Positions 1-8,118 of a DNA stretch of 38,926 nucleotides are shown here, piece after piece. This DNA comes from Candidatus Zambryskiibacteriota bacterium. GTDB taxonomy: Bacteria; Patescibacteriota; Minisyncoccia; Phycocordibacterales; DATDWN01. The notes below the pieces were generated by a model. It was not told where the DNA came from. It saw only the letters and a list, made by a program, of their open reading frames with translations, and did not search any database. Location of the stretch: NCBI GenBank assembly GCA_026394815.1, contig JAPLZX010000011.1:20177-59102 (forward strand), in the 5' to 3' direction. Both the position numbers and the translations under genes were made by a program. How positions within the stretch are numbered: position 1 is the stretch's first letter; each line of letters opens with the position of its first letter.

Positions 1-255
1 AGTGATGAGAAAAAAGATAAAACAACAAAGAAAGTAAACAAAATAAATATTCAGCGCTATAAAGGTCTTGGAGAAATGAACTCGGAGGAACTTTGGGAAA
101 CTACAATGGACCCTGCAAGACGAATTCTGAAACAAGTTATTGTGGAAGATGGTGTATCTGCTGATAAAGTGTTTGATGTTTTGATGGGAACAGATGTACC
201 GGCTAGAAAAAGTTTTATACAGTCAAATGCAACGAAAGCAACATTGGATATTTAA
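1..255 (+). CDS. gyrB: DNA gyrase subunit B, C-terminal end (partial)
   Basis: The frame is open from base 1 and ends at TAA 253-255, giving the last 84 residues. They contain the block [10 protein letters not shown] followed by LWETTMDP, the hallmark end of the TOPRIM region of type IIA topoisomerase B subunits. The protein ends in ATLDI; a terminal LDI is usual for GyrB. GyrB is the ATPase subunit of gyrase and introduces negative supercoils together with GyrA. The 5' part lies outside the window. A lysine-rich stretch sits just before the conserved block. ParE is the only realistic alternative; I prefer GyrB from the C-terminal tail. Confidence 0.88.
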   Translation, partial: SDEKKDKTTKKVNKINIQRYKGLGEMNSEELWETTMDPARRILKQVIVEDGVSADKVFDVLMGTDVPARKSFIQSNATKATLDI

Positions 256-275
256 ACAAAATTTCTTAAATTACG

Positions 276-301
276 AAAAACCGCTTAGTTAAACGGTTTT
301 T
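276..301. terminator. Bidirectional intrinsic terminator between gyrB and pspC-like gene
   Basis: AAAAACCG (276-283) pairs with CGGTTTTT (294-301) around a short loop. It has A-runs on one side and T-runs on the other, so it can stop gyrB on the plus strand and the pspC-like gene on the minus strand. The pspC-like stop codon (289-291) lies in the loop. Confidence 0.8.
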
Positions 302-525
302 TCAGATTCTGTGTGTTCCATATGATGAACAAGAGGTTTTTTGGGCACAATTAGTACAGCGATAATGTATCCGATGACAGCTGGCATTAATCCTGTCAGA
401 ACTGCTATCAAAATATAGAGAAGTCGTAGAATGGTTGGGTCCATATCAAAATATTCAGCTATACCACCAATAACTCCTGCAAAGACTTTATCAATATCAC
501 TTTTATATAATCTTTTTTTAGTCAT
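289..525 (-). CDS. PspC-domain small membrane protein
   Basis: This 78-residue protein starts MTKKRLYKS and contains VFAGVIGGIAEYF, the typical PspC opening, followed by DPTILRLLYI and two hydrophobic stretches (about residues 32-60). It ends in a short charged tail. PspC proteins sit in the inner membrane and relate to envelope stress, but the role of a stand-alone short copy is unknown. I chose the ATG at 525: only one base separates it from the thrS stop (527-529), so it is probably translated by coupling to thrS. A longer in-frame start at 606 lies inside thrS and adds a basic segment unlike PspC. It shares a terminator with gyrB. Confidence 0.8.
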   Translation of the reverse strand: MTKKRLYKSDIDKVFAGVIGGIAEYFDMDPTILRLLYILIAVLTGLMPAVIGYIIAVLIVPKKPLVHHMEHTESEKTV

Positions 526-526
526 A

Positions 527-2269
527 TTATTTCTTATTTTTAATTTCTTCCGAAAATTTTGAAACAAGTTCCTCTTTGGAAATTTGCCCAACCTGTCCGG
601 CATCACGAGATTCTAAAGTAACTTTATCAGCTTCTACTTCTTTATCTCCGATTACAATCCAGTATGGTATTTTTTGATTTTTTGCATCACGAACTTTTCC
701 ACCAAGATTTTTATCCTCATTATCCAATTCCGCTCTGATATTATTTTCTTTTAATAAATCAAAAATTTTCTTTGCATATTCATTATGATTTGTGCGAACA
801 GGAATGACTTTGACTTGCACGGGAGAAAGCCAAAGAGGGAAGTTACCGGAATAATTTTCTATCAAAATCATGATAAATCTTTCAGGAGAACCTATTATTG
901 CTCTATGTAACATTACCGGTCTTTTTTCTTTACCATCTTTATCCGTATATTTCAAATCAAATCTTTCTGGCATAACGAAATCAATTTGAACGGTAGATAA
1001 TTGCCACTCTCTACCAATTGCATCAGTAACCAACAAATCCATTTTTGGTGCATAAAAAGCCGCTTCACCAGGTCCGTCAAAGTATTCTATTTTATGACGC
1101 TTCATAATATCTTCGGCCCATTTCTCAACTCTATCCCAAGTTTTTGGGTCGCCAAGATAACTATCAATTTTTTTAGGGTCTCTGGTGGATAATCTGTATC
1201 TATATTTAAATCCAAAAGTGGCCATCACTTTTTTAGTCATATCTAGAGCCACATCTACTTCTTGGTCAATTTGGTCTTCTCGGCAGAATATATGACAATC
1301 ATCCTGAGAAAAAGAACGAACTCTAGCTAAACCACTTAATTCTCCCGGTCTTTCATCTCTATAAAGCATAGCAAAATCTGTATATCTCAAAGGTAAATCT
1401 CTATAACTTCTTGGTTGGCTTGCGTAAATTTGTGTGTGTTGAGGACAATTCATTGGTTTCAAAAAGAATTCTTCATCAGAATAATTTGAAACGACTTTAA
1501 ACATATCGTCCTTATATTTATTATAATGTCCAGAAATTTTAAACAGTTCGGCCTTTGCAATTTGTGGAGTCCACACCTGAGTGTAATTCTCTTTTGTTTG
1601 TAGCTCTTCTATATATTCGTTCAGCAATCTACGAATTAAAGTTCCTCTGGGAGTATATAAAGGCAAACCACTTCCAATGTAATCAGAAAATGTAAACAAA
1701 TCTAATTCTTTACCCAATTTTCTATGGTCTCTTTTTTTAGCTTCTTCTTGTTGTAAAATATACGCATCTAAATCTTTCTTTGATTCAAAAGCTAAACCAT
1801 AAATACGAGTGAGCATTTTATTTTTCTCATCTCCTCGCCAATATGCTCCAGCTATTCTGTCTAGTTTCCACGAGCCCGCAGGAATCTTGCTCATATCATC
1901 AATATGTCCACCGCGACACAAATCAACAAAATCACCGGATTTTTGTGTGGTTATTTGTTCATTTCTTTCGTTTATTTCTTTAATTAGTTCAAGTTTGTAA
2001 GGATTTCCGGCAAATAATTTCTTTGCCTCTTCAAATGATAGGTCGGATTTTTCAAAACCCTTCCAGGATTTTGCTGTTTCTCGCATTTTCTTTTCTATCT
2101 TTTGAAAATCTTTTTCAGAAACTGGTTTTTTGAATTCAAAATCATAATAAAAACCAGTGTCTATAGCTGGTCCGAGTGTTACCAATGTATCTGGATACAA
2201 ATCCAAAACAGCCGATGCTAGTAGGTGAGCCAGTGAATGACGAATTTTACCCAAATTTTCTTTTTCCAT
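527..2269 (-). CDS. thrS: Threonyl-tRNA synthetase (no TGS domain)
   Basis: This class II enzyme charges tRNA-Thr. The 580 residues begin directly with the editing (SAD) domain: HSLAH at 11-15 and CRGGH near 118-122 provide its metal/His motifs. The catalytic core (about 195-480) shows MNCPQH, the motif 2 region YRDERPGELSGLARVRSF, DDCHIF, and motif 3 HRAIIGSPERF; the Cys and two His fit the zinc site. The anticodon-binding domain is about 483-577. The N-terminal TGS domain of typical ThrS (about 640 residues) is absent, and the start at 2269 fits because nothing TGS-like lies upstream. The gene is followed at one base by the pspC-like gene. A TATGCT hexamer (minus strand, 2279-2284) lies 9 bases before the ATG and no Shine-Dalgarno is visible. 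Confidence 0.96.
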   Translation of the reverse strand: MEKENLGKIRHSLAHLLASAVLDLYPDTLVTLGPAIDTGFYYDFEFKKPVSEKDFQKIEKKMRETAKSWKGFEKSDLSFEEAKKLFAGNPYKLELIKEINERNEQITTQKSGDFVDLCRGGHIDDMSKIPAGSWKLDRIAGAYWRGDEKNKMLTRIYGLAFESKKDLDAYILQQEEAKKRDHRKLGKELDLFTFSDYIGSGLPLYTPRGTLIRRLLNEYIEELQTKENYTQVWTPQIAKAELFKISGHYNKYKDDMFKVVSNYSDEEFFLKPMNCPQHTQIYASQPRSYRDLPLRYTDFAMLYRDERPGELSGLARVRSFSQDDCHIFCREDQIDQEVDVALDMTKKVMATFGFKYRYRLSTRDPKKIDSYLGDPKTWDRVEKWAEDIMKRHKIEYFDGPGEAAFYAPKMDLLVTDAIGREWQLSTVQIDFVMPERFDLKYTDKDGKEKRPVMLHRAIIGSPERFIMILIENYSGNFPLWLSPVQVKVIPVRTNHNEYAKKIFDLLKENNIRAELDNEDKNLGGKVRDAKNQKIPYWIVIGDKEVEADKVTLESRDAGQVGQISKEELVSKFSEEIKNKK

Positions 2270-2319
2270 GATTCTTATAGCATATCATTTTTTATATGAT
2301 TTTGTATATTTTGATTACA

Positions 2320-2348
2320 TTGACAAATTGTTTTGTGTCTATTATAAA
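2320..2348 (+). promoter_or_regulatory. Sigma-70 promoter of the 2415 mini-gene
   Basis: TTGACA (2320-2325), a 17-base spacer and TATAAA (2343-2348) form a near-consensus promoter pointing into the GC-rich mini-gene at 2415. Predicted transcription starts near 2355, leaving a leader of about 60 bases. Confidence 0.7.
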
Positions 2349-2414
2349 TATACTTAGAAAAGGTAACAGAAGTCGGCTCGTTTCGAGTCAACTGTTTCTT
2401 TGGGAGATGAAACC

Positions 2415-2630
2415 ATGTCTAACAACCCAGCTGTTGATGGAAGAACTTTCCTAGACGAAGACTGGTTCAACAGAAACGCGAAGGTGGGTTGCCAGACCTG
2501 CAAAGGAGAGGGACTGATGGTGTGGCGTTCCTCTTTTGGTGGCCTTGTTGTTTGGACTCCATGTATTGAGTGTTTCCCGGGGAACGAACAAGCCATAGAA
2601 GTGTCAAAGAGGTCCCATGTTACCAAGTGA
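2415..2630 (+). CDS. Small GC-rich gene: four-cysteine zinc-binding-like protein
   Basis: It encodes 71 residues of unknown function. Two CxxC pairs (C26/C29 in GCQTCKGEG and C50/C53 in TPCIECFPG) suggest a zinc ribbon; CxxCxGxG resembles one repeat of the DnaJ zinc domain. I chose ATG 2415 over the in-frame ATG 2400 because a GGGAG lies 8-12 bases upstream. A strong promoter (2320-2348) and an intrinsic terminator (2651-2683) bracket the gene, so it forms its own transcription unit between thrS and dnaE. The 60 bases 2461-2520 are 55% G+C by count, far above the flanking genes. The opposite-strand frame (2354-2686) has no such support. Confidence 0.7.
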   Translation: MSNNPAVDGRTFLDEDWFNRNAKVGCQTCKGEGLMVWRSSFGGLVVWTPCIECFPGNEQAIEVSKRSHVTK

Positions 2631-2650
2631 CGGGGAATTGTACACGAGAA

Positions 2651-2683
2651 GGGGCTGGACACAGCGAAGACCAGCTCCTTTTT
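2651..2683 (+). terminator. Intrinsic terminator of the 2415 mini-gene
   Basis: GGGGCTGG (2651-2658) pairs with CCAGCTCC (2671-2678, one G-U pair), followed by TTTTT. It ends exactly at the stop codon of the convergent dnaE gene. Confidence 0.8.
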
Positions 2684-5600
2684 CATTCCATCGGTTTAAC
2701 CTTATCAATCAAAATACTTTTACCTCCGTTTCTGGTGGAGAAGGTCCCTTTAATAACAATACAACTTTCAGGGATTAAAATATCTTGAAATTCCTCAAAT
2801 ATTTTTGGAAAAGCTACAACTTCAATTGAGTCTGATAAATCCGTTAATTTGAAGAAAATCATTTTATCTCCATTTTTTGTCATCACACTTCGGACTTCTT
2901 CAACAATTCCGCCAACAACCACAGCTTCTCTTTCTTTAGATTTTTCTTTTATTTTTTTGATATTTGTTTCTTTGTTTTCAAGTTTGTGTTTGAAACTATC
3001 CAAAGGATGTCCGGAAATATAAAGGCCAAGAAGCTCTTTCTCCCAAAGTAATTTATCGGTTGGATTTGTTTTTGGTGCTAACTCTAATTTTATATCGCTC
3101 GTTTGATTTTTATCAACCATCCCTAAAAATAGGGAATCTTGATCACTCTCTTTATTTCTTTCTTCCTTATTAAATGTTAATAATCTATCAAGGTTATATA
3201 AAAGTTCTGCTCTATCTCCAAAAAAATCCATAGCACCTGTTTTTATTAGTGATTCCAAAGATTTCTTATTCAGATTTTTGTCTTTTATGCGACGGAGAAA
3301 ATCAGAAAGAGATATAAATTTTCCATTCAATTTTCTTTCAGTGATGATAGAAGAAGCTATACCTTCACCAAAATTTTTAATAGTTGTTAGTCCAAAACGT
3401 ATTGCATCAAGATTTTCACCTGCTCCATTTTTAATCATCCCAAATCCTTCGAATGACTCATTTACATCTGGAGGAAGTACTGGAATTCCCATACGTTTAC
3501 ATTCACCAATAATTTCAGCAATTTTTTCTATGTCTCCTGATTCTGCGGTAAGTACAGCAGACATGTATATGGCAGGGAAGTTCGCTTTCATGTATGCAGT
3601 TTGATAGGCTACTTTTCCATAACTAGCTGCCTGAAATGGTTCAAATAAATCCCAAAGTTCTTCTGATTTTTTCTCCGACATACCACCATGTTTTTGACAC
3701 CCTTCCACGAATTTAACGTGCTGTTTAGCCATTTCTTCGCGAATTTTCTTTCCCACCGCTTTGCGGAATTTGTCTACTTCGCCCCATGTGTACCCGGCAA
3801 CTTCTATAGCAGTCATCATTAGATCATCTTGATATACAAGCACACCAAACGTACGGTCTAGAAAATCTTTCATTTTTGGGTGAAGATATATAACTGGTTT
3901 TTTACCATGTTTTCTAGCAATATATTCTTGTATATTATTTATCGGTCCTGGACGATATAAAGCCACCATAACATTGATGTCATATATATTAGTCGGTTTA
4001 AGTTCCATTAAAGCCCGTGTCATACCATCACCGTTTAGTTGGAATAATCCAATGGTTTCTCCTAGTGCCAACATTTTAAAAGTTTTTTTATCATCTATGG
4101 GAACATTTTCAATATCTATTTCTATGTTTTCTATTTTCTTAACTCTTTTTACGGCATCAGCTAAAATGGAAAGATTTCTTATACCAAGAAAATCAAATTT
4201 CAAAAGACCAACACCGTCTTCTCCTACCGAATGCATATCATATTGGGTGATTATTTTATTGTCACCTTTTGTATCATATTGAAGTGGCACATATTCAGTA
4301 AGAGGTGTTGGGGAAATAACAACTCCAGCTGCATGCACGGAAATATGTCTTGCACAACCTTCTATCTTTTTTGCCATATCAATTATTTTTTTTACATCTA
4401 CATCTATTTCATACATAGTTTTCAATTCTGGAGTTTCTTTCACAGCTCTTTCTATTGTCATAGGGAAACCTTGGGCGCCCATTGGTATAAGTTTGGCAAC
4501 AGAATCACCGACACCATATGGAAAACCAAGAGCACGAGTGACATCACGCACTGCACCTCGTGCCGCCATAGTACCAAAAGTTCCTATTTGAGCTACTTTA
4601 TCTACTCCATATTTTTGACGAACATAATCAATCATTTCATCTCTTCTATTATCAGCAAAGTCCATGTCTATATCTGGTGCAGACGGTCTTTCTGGATTAA
4701 GAAAACGTTCAAAAGGAAGTTTGTAAAGAATTGGGTCTACATTTGTAATACCAGATAAATATGTTACAAGAGAACCAGCCACCGATCCTCTAATGGTTGT
4801 TAAAATTCCATGTTCATGTGCATAGTGTAATAAATCAGATACAACTAAAAAATATGAAGCATATCCCTTGTCCTTAATAATTTTTAATTCATATTCCATT
4901 CGCTCAATTATTTCTGGAGTTTTTTTGAGTCCTCGTTTTTTAATACCTTCTTCAGTAATACGACGCAGCTCATCGTCATAGGACAAACCACTTTTTACCA
5001 CATAGTTGGGTAAAAACCACTTGCCGATAGATATTTCCAAATTACATCTGTCAGCAATTTTCTCAGTATTTTCTAGAGCATCAGGTAAATTTTTAAAATA
5101 TTTTTCCGCTTGTTCTTGATTTATAAAAGAAAAATCATCATCTCCTTCCTCAATTTTTTCATCGTTTTGATTTTGAACAGCAAGTAATGTATCGCGAGCA
5201 ACACGATCTTCTTTATTTATATAATAAACATCATGGCAAGCGACAAGAGGTGTATTTGTCTGGGTTGCGAACTCAACCATTTTTTTCATATTTTCTTCGT
5301 GACCTTTCATTTCTGGATGATGTGTTATTTCTAGAAAAAAATTTGGTTTTTCAGAATTACCATCAAATGTTTTTTTATACCAACTCAACCTTTCCATAGC
5401 TTGTTCGGTATTGGCAAGTTGGAGTGATTTCAAAATATCATTTGAAAAAGATGGAGCGATAGCAATAAGTCCTTCGTGGTATTTCTCCAGAAGTTCACGG
5501 TCAATTCGGGGTTTATAATAAAATCCTTCCAAATGAGCGAAGGTAACAAGTTTGATTAAATTTTTGTAACCAATCTCATTTTCTGCCAGAAGCACTAATC

Positions 5601-5865
5601 GATAGCGTTCTTTGTCGACACCTGTTTGTTTATCAAATCGTGAACGATAGGCGACATAGGCATCTATACCTATAATTGGTTTGATGTCTTTTTTTCTACA
5701 GGTTTTATAAAACTCAATTGCTCCGTATAGATTGCAGTTATCAGTTAAAGCCAGGGCATTCATATTATTTTTTTTTGCTTCAGCAACCAATGCATCAATT
5801 TTAGGCAAAGCGTTTAGTAGTGAATAGTGAGAGTGAGTATGGAGATGTACGTATTTAGATGACAT
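2683..5865 (-). CDS. dnaE: DNA polymerase III alpha subunit
   Basis: This is the replicative polymerase (C family) of 1060 residues, slightly short for DnaE (about 1160). The N-terminal PHP domain opens with HLHTHSHYSLL and ALTDNCNLYGA. The palm carries the catalytic aspartates: PDIDMDF near 398-404 and KFDFLG near 556. The block YKLPFERFLNPER precedes them. The helix-hairpin-helix/beta-clamp region follows, and an OB-fold (about 975-1055, starting near REAVVVGGIVEEVR) closes the protein. No PolC-type exonuclease insertion is seen. A TATAAT hexamer on the minus strand (5873-5878) lies 7 bases before the ATG, predicting a leaderless transcript. The 3' end abuts the terminator of the 2415 mini-gene. 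Confidence 0.96.
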   Translation of the reverse strand: MSSKYVHLHTHSHYSLLNALPKIDALVAEAKKNNMNALALTDNCNLYGAIEFYKTCRKKDIKPIIGIDAYVAYRSRFDKQTGVDKERYRLVLLAENEIGYKNLIKLVTFAHLEGFYYKPRIDRELLEKYHEGLIAIAPSFSNDILKSLQLANTEQAMERLSWYKKTFDGNSEKPNFFLEITHHPEMKGHEENMKKMVEFATQTNTPLVACHDVYYINKEDRVARDTLLAVQNQNDEKIEEGDDDFSFINQEQAEKYFKNLPDALENTEKIADRCNLEISIGKWFLPNYVVKSGLSYDDELRRITEEGIKKRGLKKTPEIIERMEYELKIIKDKGYASYFLVVSDLLHYAHEHGILTTIRGSVAGSLVTYLSGITNVDPILYKLPFERFLNPERPSAPDIDMDFADNRRDEMIDYVRQKYGVDKVAQIGTFGTMAARGAVRDVTRALGFPYGVGDSVAKLIPMGAQGFPMTIERAVKETPELKTMYEIDVDVKKIIDMAKKIEGCARHISVHAAGVVISPTPLTEYVPLQYDTKGDNKIITQYDMHSVGEDGVGLLKFDFLGIRNLSILADAVKRVKKIENIEIDIENVPIDDKKTFKMLALGETIGLFQLNGDGMTRALMELKPTNIYDINVMVALYRPGPINNIQEYIARKHGKKPVIYLHPKMKDFLDRTFGVLVYQDDLMMTAIEVAGYTWGEVDKFRKAVGKKIREEMAKQHVKFVEGCQKHGGMSEKKSEELWDLFEPFQAASYGKVAYQTAYMKANFPAIYMSAVLTAESGDIEKIAEIIGECKRMGIPVLPPDVNESFEGFGMIKNGAGENLDAIRFGLTTIKNFGEGIASSIITERKLNGKFISLSDFLRRIKDKNLNKKSLESLIKTGAMDFFGDRAELLYNLDRLLTFNKEERNKESDQDSLFLGMVDKNQTSDIKLELAPKTNPTDKLLWEKELLGLYISGHPLDSFKHKLENKETNIKKIKEKSKEREAVVVGGIVEEVRSVMTKNGDKMIFFKLTDLSDSIEVVAFPKIFEEFQDILIPESCIVIKGTFSTRNGGKSILIDKVKPME

Positions 5866-5872
5866 ATTTTAC

Positions 5873-5878
5873 ATTATA
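5873..5878 (-). promoter_or_regulatory. -10 element of dnaE (leaderless start)
   Basis: A consensus TATAAT on the minus strand ends 7 bases before the dnaE ATG (5865). Transcription should start at or next to the A of the start codon. No Shine-Dalgarno is present. Confidence 0.6.
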
Positions 5879-5907
5879 ACATGTCATATGATGGCGCAGG
5901 GAGGGGG

Positions 5908-5936
5908 TTGATATTAAGTAGATTTAGTGGTACTAT
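5908..5936 (+). promoter_or_regulatory. Promoter of the 5956 mini-gene
   Basis: TTGATA (5908-5913), 17 bases, TACTAT (5931-5936). The predicted start near 5943 leaves a very short leader that still contains most of the Shine-Dalgarno AAAGGAGGTGA (5940-5950). Confidence 0.55.
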
Positions 5937-5955
5937 GCTAAAGGAGGTGAGTTCA

Positions 5956-6192
5956 ATGAGTCAACTATCACGTTTGGTAGTTGGGAGGAAATCAGGAGTT
6001 CCTCTCGATGAGCTGGAGGCTGAGTTTTTGGTCTGGATTCAGAGAATTTTGGACCAAGGCGACCACAACTCGGCGGACAAAATTCTCCTGTATAACGCCG
6101 TGCTCCTGGTACGTGAATGTGTCGACCTTCGCAAGAAGGCTGAACCAATCACAGTGCTCGATCCCACCACCGGGGAATTCAAAAAGTGGTGA
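5956..6192 (+). CDS. Small GC-rich gene, unknown function
   Basis: It encodes 78 residues that I do not recognise. The protein looks helical and charged: PLDELEAEFLVWIQRILDQG, then KILLYNAVLLVRECVDLRKKAEP, ending in TGEFKKW. No signal peptide, membrane segment or cysteine motif is seen. The start is fixed by AAAGGAGGTGA, a near-perfect complement to the 16S rRNA tail, 5 bases before ATG 5956; an ATG at 5881 in the same frame has no such site. Three 60-base lines in the gene counted 50%, 52% and 57% G+C, against 27% in a line of the neighbouring rnhB. It has its own promoter and a strong terminator (6221-6255) and lies back to back with dnaE. Confidence 0.7.
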   Translation: MSQLSRLVVGRKSGVPLDELEAEFLVWIQRILDQGDHNSADKILLYNAVLLVRECVDLRKKAEPITVLDPTTGEFKKW

Positions 6193-6220
6193 TGGTTGGA
6201 TTCGAATCACGGTTCTTTGG

Positions 6221-6255
6221 AGGGCTGTTTGCGCGCACGCGCCGACAGCTCTTTT
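6221..6255 (+). terminator. Intrinsic terminator of the 5956 mini-gene
   Basis: AGGGCTGT (6221-6228) pairs with ACAGCTCT (6245-6252, one G-U pair). An inner GC-only arm, GCGCG against CGCGC, extends the hairpin, and TTTT follows. Confidence 0.8.
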
Positions 6256-6262
6256 CGTATGT

Positions 6263-6268
6263 TAGAAT
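6263..6268 (+). promoter_or_regulatory. -10 element of rnhB (leaderless start)
   Basis: TAGAAT ends 7 bases before the rnhB ATG (6276). No good -35 is visible because the terminator hairpin occupies that position. Confidence 0.4.
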
Positions 6269-6275
6269 TATTTAT

Positions 6276-6896
6276 ATGAAATATATTGTCGGAATTGATG
6301 AGGTGGGGCGTGGCCCTTTAGCTGGACCAGTGACTATTTGTGTTATTGCTTGTGATATAAAACTATACACAAAATTAAAAAAAAATAGACAGTTACCCCC
6401 ACTTGGAAAAGATAGTAAAAAACTCTCTCAATTTAATCGCCAAAAATACGCAAGAACCCTAAAAGCAATTATCCAAGGTCTGCCCTTGGATAAGAAATAC
6501 ATAGGCCTAGCCTATGTAGTGGTAAATGTTTCAAATAAAATTATTGATGAGAAAGGAATTTCTTTTGCTATAAAAAAAGCTATAAGCCAGGGAATTAAAA
6601 AATTAAGATTAAATCCTAAAAATTGTCAAATATTACTTGATGGTGGATTAAAGGCACCAAAAGAATTCAAAAAACAAAAAACAATAATAAAAGGAGATGA
6701 AAGGGAAAAAATTATTGCTTGGGCATCTATACTGGCAAAAGTAACGCGAGACGCTCTAATGTGTCGGCTGGCCAAAAAATATTCACAGTATGGATTTGAA
6801 ATTCATAAAGGTTATGGAACTCTAAATCATCGAAAATATATAAAAAAATATGGTTTATCAAATATTCACCGAAAGAGTTTTTGTAGAAATATTTGA
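6276..6896 (+). CDS. rnhB: Ribonuclease HII
   Basis: RNase HII removes ribonucleotides and RNA primers from RNA-DNA hybrids. The 206 residues start MKYIVGIDEVGRGPLAGPV with D8 and E9 of the DEDD site. DSKKLS follows near 45, LLDGG (third Asp) near 121, and ILAKVTRD (fourth Asp) near 158. The C-terminal KGYGTLNHRKYIKKYG is typical. I chose ATG 6276 because the family starts this way and the longer frame (from 6186) runs through the preceding terminator. A TAGAAT lies 7 bases upstream of the ATG and there is no Shine-Dalgarno, so the mRNA is probably leaderless. Confidence 0.95.
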   Translation: MKYIVGIDEVGRGPLAGPVTICVIACDIKLYTKLKKNRQLPPLGKDSKKLSQFNRQKYARTLKAIIQGLPLDKKYIGLAYVVVNVSNKIIDEKGISFAIKKAISQGIKKLRLNPKNCQILLDGGLKAPKEFKKQKTIIKGDEREKIIAWASILAKVTRDALMCRLAKKYSQYGFEIHKGYGTLNHRKYIKKYGLSNIHRKSFCRNI

Positions 6897-6930
6897 TTTT
6901 TTCAAAGCTTTAATGTAATGTATTCACATT

Positions 6931-7155
6931 ATGGTTGTACGAATGCGTAGCACAAAAAGTCACCGAAACCACAGACGATCTCACGATGGTCTGTCTAATC
7001 CTGCTGTCACTTTGGACAAAAATACAAATGTTCCACATTTGCGTCACAGAGCGTCTCTTGTTACCGGTCAATATAAAGGCCGAGTGGTGATTGACATGCA
7101 GGCAAAGATTGCAAAACGCGCAAAAAAGGAGAAAGAAACAAAGAAAAATTCGTAG
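6931..7155 (+). CDS. rpmF: 50S ribosomal protein L32
   Basis: The 74-residue basic protein contains STKSHRNHRRSHDGL near the start, then VPHLRHRASLVTGQYKGR, matching L32. The usual zinc cysteines are absent, so it is a cysteine-free form. It ends in a lysine-rich tail. TTGATT (6893-6898), 17 bases, TAATGT (6916-6921) may be its promoter. No Shine-Dalgarno is seen. It lies between rnhB and the nusB-Nudix gene; L32 near rnc and nusB is a common arrangement. Confidence 0.88.
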   Translation: MVVRMRSTKSHRNHRRSHDGLSNPAVTLDKNTNVPHLRHRASLVTGQYKGRVVIDMQAKIAKRAKKEKETKKNS

Positions 7156-7171
7156 TTCTCAAATTGTTTCA

Positions 7172-7200
7172 TTGATAATTAAAATATTGGTTGCTATAAT
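7172..7200 (+). promoter_or_regulatory. Promoter of the nusB-Nudix / rnc unit
   Basis: TTGATA (7172-7177), exactly 17 bases, TATAAT (7195-7200). The predicted start is near 7207, giving a leader of about 16 bases before ATG 7223. Confidence 0.7.
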
Positions 7201-7222
7201 AACAATGAAGTTATTTTAAAAT

Positions 7223-8116
7223 ATGGCAAACAGGCACCTTTCCAGATCAATAGTTTTGCAAACACTTTTTGAGTGGGATTTTAGTTCTAAAAATTCCAAA
7301 GAAATTATAGAAATTTTTAAGCGTAATTTGAGAGAATTTGCTCCGGGCCACGGAGATTTTTCTTTTATGGTGAACTTACTCAATGGTATTTTAGAAAAAC
7401 AAAAAGATATTGATTTAATTATAGAAAAAGCCGCTCCGGATTGGCCAATAGATAAGATAAGTATTATAGACAGAAATATTCTGCGCATAGGACTTTTTGA
7501 ACTCCTTTTTTCTGACAGAGGAGAAGTTCCTCCGAAAGTTGCAATAAATGAAGCCATAGAATTGTCCAAGGCCTTTGGTGGAGAAACTTCCAGTAAATTT
7601 GTCAATGGAGTTTTGGGGGCTGTTTACAAAGAACTTGGTGAACCCGGCAAAGAAGAAACCTCAAAAGACAAAAGAAAAGCCCAAATGCCTGCAAATGTAC
7701 CGATACAATATCTTGGCGGAGCTGTCGTCTATGCGCGAGATAAAAAAGATATTTATTTAGCTCTTGTTCATGATGTATTTGGTCATTGGACTTTATCAAA
7801 AGGAAAAATTGAGCAGAACGAAGATATTAAAACTGGAACTGTTCGTGAAATTAAAGAAGAACTTGGACTCGACATAGTCATTAAAGAAAAACTAGGAGAA
7901 AATGAATATCCCACATATCATCCGGAAAAAGGAAAAATAAAAAAACACGTTACATACTTTTTGGCAGAATCAAAATTTGTGGAAATTACACCAGAAGCCA
8001 AAGGAGGATTAGATGATGCCAAATGGTTTAAATTGGCTGATATAATTGACTTAAATTTCTATAATGATATATTGCCGTTGATAACCAAAGCGATAAACAT
8101 ATTACTAAAAAAATAA
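7223..8116 (+). CDS. nusB: NusB - Nudix hydrolase fusion protein
   Basis: The 297 residues join two domains. Residues 1-135 are NusB, the antitermination factor that binds boxA RNA with S10: it opens RHLSRSIVLQTLFEWDF, continues with IDRNILRIGLFELLF, and ends in AINEAIELSKAFGGETSSKFVNGVLGAV. A charged linker (about 136-154) leads to a Nudix domain (about 155-290) with a complete Nudix box GX5EX7REUXEEXGU near 193-215 (GKIEQNE then REIKEELGL). Nudix enzymes hydrolyse nucleoside diphosphates linked to another group; the substrate here is unknown. No stop or frameshift separates the parts. It is followed after 2 bases by rnc, so both are probably cotranscribed and could link rRNA antitermination with processing. 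Confidence 0.92.
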   Translation: MANRHLSRSIVLQTLFEWDFSSKNSKEIIEIFKRNLREFAPGHGDFSFMVNLLNGILEKQKDIDLIIEKAAPDWPIDKISIIDRNILRIGLFELLFSDRGEVPPKVAINEAIELSKAFGGETSSKFVNGVLGAVYKELGEPGKEETSKDKRKAQMPANVPIQYLGGAVVYARDKKDIYLALVHDVFGHWTLSKGKIEQNEDIKTGTVREIKEELGLDIVIKEKLGENEYPTYHPEKGKIKKHVTYFLAESKFVEITPEAKGGLDDAKWFKLADIIDLNFYNDILPLITKAINILLKK

Positions 8117-8118
8117 CA

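Noticed and set aside
2354-2686. 110-residue minus-strand frame opposite the 2415 gene
   Set aside because: No ribosome site or promoter; the plus strand has promoter, Shine-Dalgarno, cysteine pattern and terminator.
4231-4758. Long plus-strand frames antisense to dnaE (for example 175 residues)
   Set aside because: Low-complexity Phe/Tyr/Ile-rich shadow of the minus-strand dnaE coding sequence.
6199-6208. GATTCGAATC palindrome resembling a tRNA T-arm (possible attachment site)
   Set aside because: No acceptor or anticodon arm surrounds it and no integrase or repeat copy is in the window. It lies in the 3' part of a mini-gene unit.
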